Below, piece by piece: positions 39,958-45,016 of a stretch of DNA of 45,016 nt. The stretch is taken from NCBI GenBank assembly GCA_037142435.1, contig JBAXAO010000008.1:1-45016 (forward strand), read 5' to 3'. Under the pieces are notes generated by a model. That model ran no database searches. It was not told the origin of the DNA and worked only from the letters and a program-made list of their open reading frames with translations. Numbering within the stretch: position 1 is the first letter of the stretch; every line of letters begins with the position of its first letter. Both the position numbers and the translations under genes were made by a program. The DNA comes from CAIMZW01 sp037142435 (lineage in GTDB: Bacteria; Actinomycetota; Actinomycetes; Nanopelagicales; Nanopelagicaceae).

Positions 39958-41117
39958 TATTTTGCCGCCAATTCTGCTGCACGTGCAGCTGCGCCATCCA
40001 TTGTGTCTAACTGTTCGATCAGCGGATGCGCCGCTTCATTCAAAATCCGTCGGCCTTCAATGACGTTATTGCCATCTAGGCGAACAACAATCGGTTTAGT
40101 TGCTGTGGAGCCAAGAATCTGAAGTGCCTGCACGATGCCGTTAGCAACTGCATCGCATGCTGTGATTCCTCCAAAAACATTTACAAAAACGCTTTTGACG
40201 TCGGCATCTCCCAAAATAATGGCGAGTCCGTTTGCCATGACCTCTGCAGAGGCGCCGCCACCAATATCGAGGAAGTTCGCAGGTTTGACGCCATATTTCT
40301 CGCCCGCGTATGCAACGACATCCAAAGTGGACATTACGAGTCCAGCACCATTTCCAATAATTCCAACTTCGCCATCAAGTTTCACGTAGTTGAGATCTTT
40401 CTCTTTTGCCAACGCTTCCAACGGGTTAGTTGCAGCGTGGTCAATGAGCGCTTCATGGCCTGGATGTCGGAACCCAGCGTTGTCATCAAGAGTGACTTTG
40501 CCGTCGAGGGCAATAATGCGACCGTCTTCGGTTTTTACGAGTGGATTAATCTCCATCAAAGTTGCATCTTCAGCAATAAAAGCAGCCCATAACTTCAAGA
40601 GCACATCGGCTACTTGATCGACCACATCATCTGGGAATTGGCCAGCGCGTGCAATCTCTTGAGCTTTTTCGAGGGAAATACCAATATTGGGATCAATTCC
40701 GACGCGAGCTAATTTCTCGGGAGAGGTATGCGCAACTTCTTCGATCTCCATGCCGCCGGCGACGGAGGCCATCACCAAGAAATTGCGGTTCGCGCGATCA
40801 AGCAGGATAGCTAAGTAGTACTCACTGGCAATTGGCGCGGCTTGGGCAATCATCACTTTATGAACAGTGTGGCCTTTGATATCCATTCCAAGAATGGCTG
40901 CGGCTTTTTCACGTGCATCTTCAGCATCAACGGCTAGCTTCACGCCGCCAGCTTTTCCGCGGCCACCTATTTTGACTTGAGCCTTCACGACAACCTTGCC
41001 ACCCATGGTGCTTGCAGCAGCGAAAGCTTCTTCAGGTGTTGTTGCAACTGCGCCGGCAAGTACAGGAACTTGATGAGATTCAAAAAGATCTCGAGCTTGA
41101 TACTCGAAGAGATCCAC
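39957..41117 (-). CDS. sucC: Succinyl-CoA synthetase (ADP-forming) beta subunit
   Basis: ATP-grasp subunit that binds nucleotide and succinate, 386 residues. MDLFEYQARDLFESHQVPV and KAQVKIGGRGKAGGVKLA are diagnostic, with LMEINPLVKTEDGRIIALDGKV near residue 190 and FLDIGGGASAE and VFVNVFGGITACD near the C-terminus. Start is GTG 41117; CGGGG 6 nt upstream may be the ribosome site. It is first in the long unit sucC-sucD-perM-purN-purH-folD-DUF3017-mdh-icd. The 53-bp gap to pcrA shows no clear terminator. Confidence 0.97.
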   Translation of the reverse strand: MDLFEYQARDLFESHQVPVLAGAVATTPEEAFAAASTMGGKVVVKAQVKIGGRGKAGGVKLAVDAEDAREKAAAILGMDIKGHTVHKVMIAQAAPIASEYYLAILLDRANRNFLVMASVAGGMEIEEVAHTSPEKLARVGIDPNIGISLEKAQEIARAGQFPDDVVDQVADVLLKLWAAFIAEDATLMEINPLVKTEDGRIIALDGKVTLDDNAGFRHPGHEALIDHAATNPLEALAKEKDLNYVKLDGEVGIIGNGAGLVMSTLDVVAYAGEKYGVKPANFLDIGGGASAEVMANGLAIILGDADVKSVFVNVFGGITACDAVANGIVQALQILGSTATKPIVVRLDGNNVIEGRRILNEAAHPLIEQLDTMDGAAARAAELAAK

Positions 41118-41170
41118 TAATTACCCCGATTCGTAGATTTTCTAAAGCCGTGTGGAATTCTAGTGGTTAA

Positions 41171-43402
41171 TTAAAGTCGCTCTACCGGCGCATATCGCAG
41201 CAAAAGCCGCTTCTCACCAGCCGATCCGAAGTTGATGGTGGCCTGGGCTCTATCGCCCTCGCCATCTACCGCCAATACCGTTCCTAATCCGAATGTGTCA
41301 TGTGACACACGATCTCCTACCGCCAGAACAAGAGTCGTGGAACTGCGAACACCCGTGGCCTTGGGAATCGGCCCACTCTTGCGAAGAGTAGAAGTGCGAC
41401 TACTGGAGAAGGTCGGAGTGGAGGTTTGATTCCATTCCACTAGACCATCGGGGATTTCGCTCAAGAATCGCGAAGGTGGGTTGTAATTTGGAGCCCCCCA
41501 CGAAGATCGATATTCGGCGCGAGAGAGATAGAGGCGTTCACGTGCCCGCGTAAGACCCACATAAGCCAAACGCCGCTCCTCTTCAATTTCATTCTTGTCC
41601 CCCAAAGTTCTGGTGTGGGGAAAGATGCCTTCCTCCATGCCCGTGAGAAAGACCGTTGGAAATTCCAAACCTTTGGCCGTGTGCAAAGTCATCAGCGTGA
41701 CTACTCCGCCATGATCTTCGCCATCTGGAATCTGATCCGAATCGGCAACGAGCGAAACATTTTCGAGAAAACCAGAGAGTGAAATCTCTTCGCCCTCATC
41801 GACTTCGCTTTCTTCGTATTCGCCCGCAACAGATACCAACTCTTGTAAATTCTCAACTCGACTTTCATCCTGAGGGTCATCGCTATTTGCAAGCTCGGCG
41901 AGTAGACCGGTCTGCTCGAGAACTGCTTGAGCGATAACGCTCGGCGCAGTCTTGGCCTCAACTAACGTTTGTAGTGTTTGAATTAAGTGGATGAAGTCAT
42001 TTATAGAAGCCAGCGCTCTCGTTGGGATATTTGGCGCATGCTTCGCATCTGAAAGAGCTCCCCAGAAGGAGCTCCCCGAACTTTGCGCATAAAGATCTAC
42101 GCAGTCCAAGGCTCGATCGCCGATGCCTCGTTTCGGGGTATTAATAATTCGACGAAGTGAAACTTCATCCTCGGAGTTGACTAAGACTCGCAGATAGGCC
42201 AAGAAATCTTTAACTTCTTTACGCTCATAAAAACGCACTCCGCCTACGACTTTATAGGGAATGGCAATGCGTAGAAATGTTTCTTCGAATACTCGAGATT
42301 GGGCATTGGTTCGATAAAAAATAGCGGTTTCGCCTGGTTGGGAAATGCCTTCTTTACGAAGTTTTGAAATCTCCTGGCATACAAAATCTGCCTCATCGTG
42401 TTCGCTCTCAGCTACATAACCAGTGATGAGCGCACCCTTGCCTGCCTCGGACCAGAGGTTCTTCTCTTTACGTCCTTCGTTATTGGAGATCACAGCGTTT
42501 GCCGCAGAAAGAATATTTTGCGTAGATCGATAGTTCTGCTCTAGCAAAATTGTTCTGGCGTCCTGGTAATCCTCTTCGAATTGCAAAATATTTCGGATAT
42601 TGGCGCCACGGAACGCGTAGATAGATTGATCCGCATCTCCCACCACACATAATTCGGCAATAGGAAAACCGTCGATTGAGTTACCCACGAGTTCACGAAT
42701 CAGAATGTACTGAGCATGATTGGTATCTTGATACTCATCCACTAATACATGGCGAAAGCGCGATCTATAACGTGCTTTTGCTTCCGGAAAGCGCTGGAGA
42801 ATTTCGACGGTCTTGGCGATCAGGTCATCGAAATCCATGGCGTTTGATTTGGCCAATCGTTTTTGGTAAATCGCGTAGACATCAGCGACTATTTGTTCGA
42901 ACAAATTGTCGGTTGCATTGAGGTAGTCAGCAGGGCCGAGTAATTCGTTCTTTGCTTGGGAGATGATCCCTTGGACTGCGCGCGGGGCGTATCGCTTGGG
43001 GTCGATCTTTAGCTCCTTCATCACCGTTGTGATGAGACGGAGAGAGTCGCTGGAGTCATAAATTGTGAAAGAGTTGGTGTAACCGATTCGAGCTGCCTCT
43101 TGACGAAGAATCCGAACACAGGCGGAGTGAAAAGTTGATACCCACATAGCCCGAGCACGGTCGCCAACTAGTTCGGCCACGCGTTCCTTCATCTCGCCAG
43201 CGGCTTTATTGGTAAAAGTGATCGCTAAGACTTCATAGGGAGCCACGCCACGTTCTGCCAGCAAATAGGCAATTCGACGGGTCAAAACTCGAGTCTTTCC
43301 GGAACCAGCGCCAGCCACAACCAGCAATGGCGCATCCTGGTGAGCTACGGCAGCCTGCTGCTGCGGATTGAGTCCCGCAAGAAGCTCGGCAGAAGTTGGC
43401 AC
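41171..43402 (-). CDS. pcrA: ATP-dependent DNA helicase PcrA/UvrD1
   Basis: SF1A 3'-5' DNA helicase of repair and replication-fork processing, 743 residues. Motifs: Q-motif LNPQQQAAV, Walker A GAGSGKTR near residue 33, TFHSACVRILR, Walker B VDEYQDTN near residue 220, GDADQSIYAFRGA, EQNYRST, LMTLHTAKGLEFPTVFL and LAYVGLTRARERLYL. The C-terminus has the Tudor-like RNA-polymerase-binding domain (GDRVSHDTFGLGTVLAVDG). I chose GTG 43402 because TAGACT lies 7 nt upstream; an upstream TTG (43435) would add 11 residues of unlike composition. pcrA near sucCD is also seen in Mycobacterium (Rv0949, Rv0951-0952). Confidence 0.95.
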   Translation of the reverse strand: MPTSAELLAGLNPQQQAAVAHQDAPLLVVAGAGSGKTRVLTRRIAYLLAERGVAPYEVLAITFTNKAAGEMKERVAELVGDRARAMWVSTFHSACVRILRQEAARIGYTNSFTIYDSSDSLRLITTVMKELKIDPKRYAPRAVQGIISQAKNELLGPADYLNATDNLFEQIVADVYAIYQKRLAKSNAMDFDDLIAKTVEILQRFPEAKARYRSRFRHVLVDEYQDTNHAQYILIRELVGNSIDGFPIAELCVVGDADQSIYAFRGANIRNILQFEEDYQDARTILLEQNYRSTQNILSAANAVISNNEGRKEKNLWSEAGKGALITGYVAESEHDEADFVCQEISKLRKEGISQPGETAIFYRTNAQSRVFEETFLRIAIPYKVVGGVRFYERKEVKDFLAYLRVLVNSEDEVSLRRIINTPKRGIGDRALDCVDLYAQSSGSSFWGALSDAKHAPNIPTRALASINDFIHLIQTLQTLVEAKTAPSVIAQAVLEQTGLLAELANSDDPQDESRVENLQELVSVAGEYEESEVDEGEEISLSGFLENVSLVADSDQIPDGEDHGGVVTLMTLHTAKGLEFPTVFLTGMEEGIFPHTRTLGDKNEIEEERRLAYVGLTRARERLYLSRAEYRSSWGAPNYNPPSRFLSEIPDGLVEWNQTSTPTFSSSRTSTLRKSGPIPKATGVRSSTTLVLAVGDRVSHDTFGLGTVLAVDGEGDRAQATINFGSAGEKRLLLRYAPVERL

Positions 43403-43409
43403 GTGGTGG

Positions 43410-43415
43410 AGTCTA
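43410..43415 (-). promoter_or_regulatory. Predicted -10 hexamer of leaderless pcrA
   Basis: TAGACT on the minus strand, 7 nt before GTG 43402; identical hexamer and spacing to the LOG gene promoter at 2526-2531. Confidence 0.55.
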
Positions 43416-43441
43416 ACTGGGCAAAGTTCTGACAAAATCGG

Positions 43442-43468
43442 GGCTTGGCTTTAGCCCAAGCCGTTTTT
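43442..43468 (+). terminator. Terminator-like hairpin in the leader of the PIG-L deacetylase gene
   Basis: GGCTTGG (43442-43448) pairs with CCAAGCC (43456-43462), loop of 7 nt, then a T5 run at 43464-43468. It lies on the plus strand, 18 nt before ATG 43486, with no plus-strand gene upstream, so it would act as an attenuator or block antisense transcription from pcrA. Alternatively TTGGCT (43446-43451) and TACCTA 17 nt later could be a promoter. Confidence 0.45.
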
Positions 43469-43485
43469 ACCTATAGGAGAAAACC

Positions 43486-44208
43486 ATGCCGATTGCCGAT
43501 AGCGAAGTTGAGCGCATTCTCGTAGTAACCGCCCATCCTGATGATTTGGATTTTGGGGCTTCGGGAACGATCGCGCAATGGGTCAAGGCCGGAATTGAAG
43601 TTTCGTATTGCATTGCCACTAATGGCGATCAAGGTGGCGAAGACCCAGATGTGCCTCGAGAAGAAATGCCAAAGATTCGTCAACGCGAGCAACGCGATGC
43701 AGGTGCAGCAGTTGGCGTCACCAATATTGAATTTCTTAACTATCGCGATGGCTGGCTAGAACCCACAATCGAATTGCGCAAGAAGATCGTCCGTGAGATC
43801 CGAAAAGTGCGCCCGCAGCGAATGGTCATCCAAAGTCCGGAGCGCAACTGGGACCGCCTTTTTTCAAGTCACCCCGATCACATGGCCGCCGGTGAAGCCG
43901 CGATTCAAGCCGTTTATCCTGATGCTCGAAATGCCTTTGCCTTTGAAGACTTGCTGAAAGAAGAGGGTTTGCAACCGTGGACCGTAGATGAGGTGTGGGT
44001 GATGTCTGCTGCCAACCCAAATCATCACGTGGATATTACAGAGACCTTCGATCAAAAAATGGCCGCCCTGCATTCGCATGTCAGCCAAACTGCGCACAAT
44101 CCAAATTTAGAAAATATGGTGCGCGAATGGGGCGCGCGCAACGCGGCATCCGTTGGTTTACCTGAGGGCAGACTCGCTGAAATATTTAGAGTAGTTGTAA
44201 CTAAATAA
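43486..44208 (+). CDS. PIG-L family (LmbE-like) N-acetylglucosaminyl deacetylase
   Basis: A 240-residue Zn-dependent deacetylase of the MshB/Mca/BshB superfamily. The metal motif is TAHPDDLDFGASGT near residue 15 (His, Asp, Asp), and the third ligand lies in SSHPDHMAAGEAAIQ near residue 127; NYRDGWLEPTIELRK precedes it. Mycothiol synthesis (MshB) or detoxification (Mca) are possibilities for an actinobacterium, but nothing in the context decides this. ATG 43486 has AGGAGA 6 nt upstream. Divergent from pcrA, convergent with the cyclophilin gene across 3 bp. Confidence 0.92.
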   Translation: MPIADSEVERILVVTAHPDDLDFGASGTIAQWVKAGIEVSYCIATNGDQGGEDPDVPREEMPKIRQREQRDAGAAVGVTNIEFLNYRDGWLEPTIELRKKIVREIRKVRPQRMVIQSPERNWDRLFSSHPDHMAAGEAAIQAVYPDARNAFAFEDLLKEEGLQPWTVDEVWVMSAANPNHHVDITETFDQKMAALHSHVSQTAHNPNLENMVREWGARNAASVGLPEGRLAEIFRVVVTK

Positions 44209-44211
44209 TAA

Positions 44212-44931
44212 TTATTTAACGTCAACGCTTTCAATCGAAATAGCTTGCTTGGGAGCGCCGTCGCTTGTTCCATCGGCTACGCCCAGTGCTGCAATAGCTT
44301 TAACGATATCCAAGCCCTTTGTTACTTTGCCCCAGATTGTGTAATTGGGGCTAAGGGTTGTGTCCGCATAAACAATAAAGAACTGGCTGCCGTTGGTGTT
44401 GGGGCCAGAGTTGGCCATGGCAATAGTGCCGGCTGGGTAATTATTTTGGGTAGCAGTAGGCAAGTTTTCATCAGGATACATAAAAGCAGGACCGCCTTGA
44501 CCGGTGCCTTTGGGGTCGCCACACTGCAAAACAAAGATCCCAGAAGTAGTCAGGCGATGACAGATGCTTTGGTCGAAATATCCGCTGGTGGCTAAGAATG
44601 TCATTGCAGTAACAGTCAATGGAGCTTTAGCGCCATCGGCGGTAAAAATGATTTCGCCACAGTTGGTATTCAAAGTGATCGTGCGAACTCGAACTGGCTT
44701 CTTTATCTTGGGAAGACCGGTTTGAAGAGGGGTATGTCCGACAGCTGTGCTGGGGCTACACATCGCCTTCATAGCTCGCATCTTTGAGGTCGAGGACATC
44801 ATTGGTTTCTTCTCAGAACTTGATGTCGCCGTAGGTGAGGCCGTTGGCTTGCGATCGGCTGCAAATGAAGGAGAAGCGAAAAGTGAAATGACAATGAGAG
44901 CGGTTGCAGTGATAGCAACTTGCTTCTTCAT
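44212..44931 (-). CDS. Secreted cyclophilin-type peptidyl-prolyl cis-trans isomerase
   Basis: A 239-residue exported PPIase. Signal peptide MKKQVAITATALIVISLF...SFA is followed by a low-complexity Ser/Thr/Lys/Met linker of about 45 residues and then the cyclophilin domain: NTNCGEIIFTADGAKAPLTV, FDQSICHRLTTSGIFVLQCGDPKGTGQGGP with the catalytic Arg, and PNTNGSQFFIVYADT near residue 185. The domain is of the short bacterial PpiB type. Probably acts on exported proteins at the membrane or wall. ATG 44931 has a GGGGGAACGAG leader. Tandem repeats lie directly upstream. Confidence 0.93.
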   Translation of the reverse strand: MKKQVAITATALIVISLFASPSFAADRKPTASPTATSSSEKKPMMSSTSKMRAMKAMCSPSTAVGHTPLQTGLPKIKKPVRVRTITLNTNCGEIIFTADGAKAPLTVTAMTFLATSGYFDQSICHRLTTSGIFVLQCGDPKGTGQGGPAFMYPDENLPTATQNNYPAGTIAMANSGPNTNGSQFFIVYADTTLSPNYTIWGKVTKGLDIVKAIAALGVADGTSDGAPKQAISIESVDVK

Positions 44932-44942
44932 CTCGTTCCCCC

Positions 44943-45016
44943 TACTCCCACACTCGATTTGTTTAAGAGTGGAATTACTCCCACACTCGTTTTTTTAAGA
45001 GTGGAATTACTCCCAC
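44943..45016. repeat. Tandem direct repeats of 32-33 bp upstream of the cyclophilin gene
   Basis: Two full copies (44943-44975, 33 bp; 44976-45007, 32 bp) and the first 9 bases of a third (45008-45016, cut by the window edge). Each begins with TACTCCCACACTCG and ends with AAGAGTGGAAT; only the T-rich middle varies. CACTC and GAGTG arms within each unit can form a short hairpin over a T-rich loop. No spacers separate the copies, so this is not a CRISPR array. They lie in the 5' region of the cyclophilin gene. Confidence 0.85.

Noticed and set aside
43403..43435. TTG start adding 11 residues to PcrA
   Set aside because: It would place the start upstream of the TAGACT hexamer, and PcrA proteins usually begin close to the Q-motif; GTG 43402 fits better.
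44943..45016. CRISPR array
   Set aside because: Copies follow one another with no unique spacers and only the T-rich centre varies; no cas genes are near.
1..45016. tRNA, rRNA, mobile element, defence system or biosynthetic cluster
   Set aside because: I looked for acceptor/T-loop patterns, transposases, integrases, toxin-antitoxin pairs and nuclease or methylase genes and found none; every long frame is a housekeeping or transport gene.

Overview
The window reads as core chromosome of a streamlined actinobacterium of moderate G+C content, clearly lower than Streptomyces or Mycobacterium. The actinobacterial assignment rests on DUF3117, the actinobacterial DapD type, the acyl-CoA carboxylase block with its small epsilon subunit, an orphan MsiK-type ATPase, DUF3017 next to folD, a PerM/DUF6350 membrane protein next to purN-purH, and gene orders also known from Mycobacterium and Streptomyces. 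Gene spacing is extremely tight (ATGA, GTGA and TAATG junctions, overlapping stops of convergent genes). This fits a small-genome aquatic lineage such as Nanopelagicales, but I cannot fix the family from sequence alone. I see no phage, IS element, CRISPR array, rRNA or tRNA, and no gene-free stretch longer than about 200 bases.

Layout. 1-2518 (minus): LOG-family phosphoribohydrolase, SRPBCC protein, a stand-alone sigma-region-4 mini-protein, DUF3117 and the start of a leucyl aminopeptidase. 2554-7182: dapD (plus), then SpoIID/LytB protein and ExoA-like glycosyltransferase (minus), then UDP-glucose dehydrogenase (plus). 7179-9580 (minus): birA-purK-purE. 9600-13676 (plus): acyl-CoA carboxylase operon accD-accE-maf-accA, divergent from the biotin ligase that modifies it. 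13691-14128: a gamma-glutamylcyclotransferase-like gene. 14161-19845 (plus): purine nucleoside phosphorylase, phosphohexo/pentomutase, deoC, aldehyde dehydrogenase and a half-length aldehyde dehydrogenase paralogue. 19848-27758 (minus): BMP binding protein, nucleoside ABC transporter (ATPase plus two permeases), cdd, deoA and add. 27944-31266 (minus): CNNM/CorC membrane protein, trpS and a second BMP protein. 31410-32495 (plus): MsiK-type ATPase. 32550-41117 (minus): sucC-sucD-perM-purN-purH-folD-DUF3017-mdh-icd. 41171-43402 (minus): PcrA helicase. 43486-44931: PIG-L deacetylase (plus) and a secreted cyclophilin (minus), followed by tandem 32-33 bp repeats running off the window edge.

How the genes work together. 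The two convergent clusters at 14161-27758 form one nucleoside scavenging module: uptake (BMP plus ABC), deamination (cdd, add), phosphorolysis (deoA, PNP), sugar-1-phosphate to 5-phosphate conversion (mutase), aldol cleavage (deoC) and oxidation of the acetaldehyde (aldehyde dehydrogenase). The sucCD, mdh and icd genes cover part of the TCA cycle next to one-carbon and late purine synthesis genes (folD, purN, purH; purE and purK elsewhere).

The most striking sequence-level signal is regulatory. Twelve gene starts have a TANNNT hexamer exactly 6 or 7 nt before the start codon and no usable Shine-Dalgarno, so they look leaderless. In the 19-bp birA/accD gap, two such -10 hexamers overlap on opposite strands.
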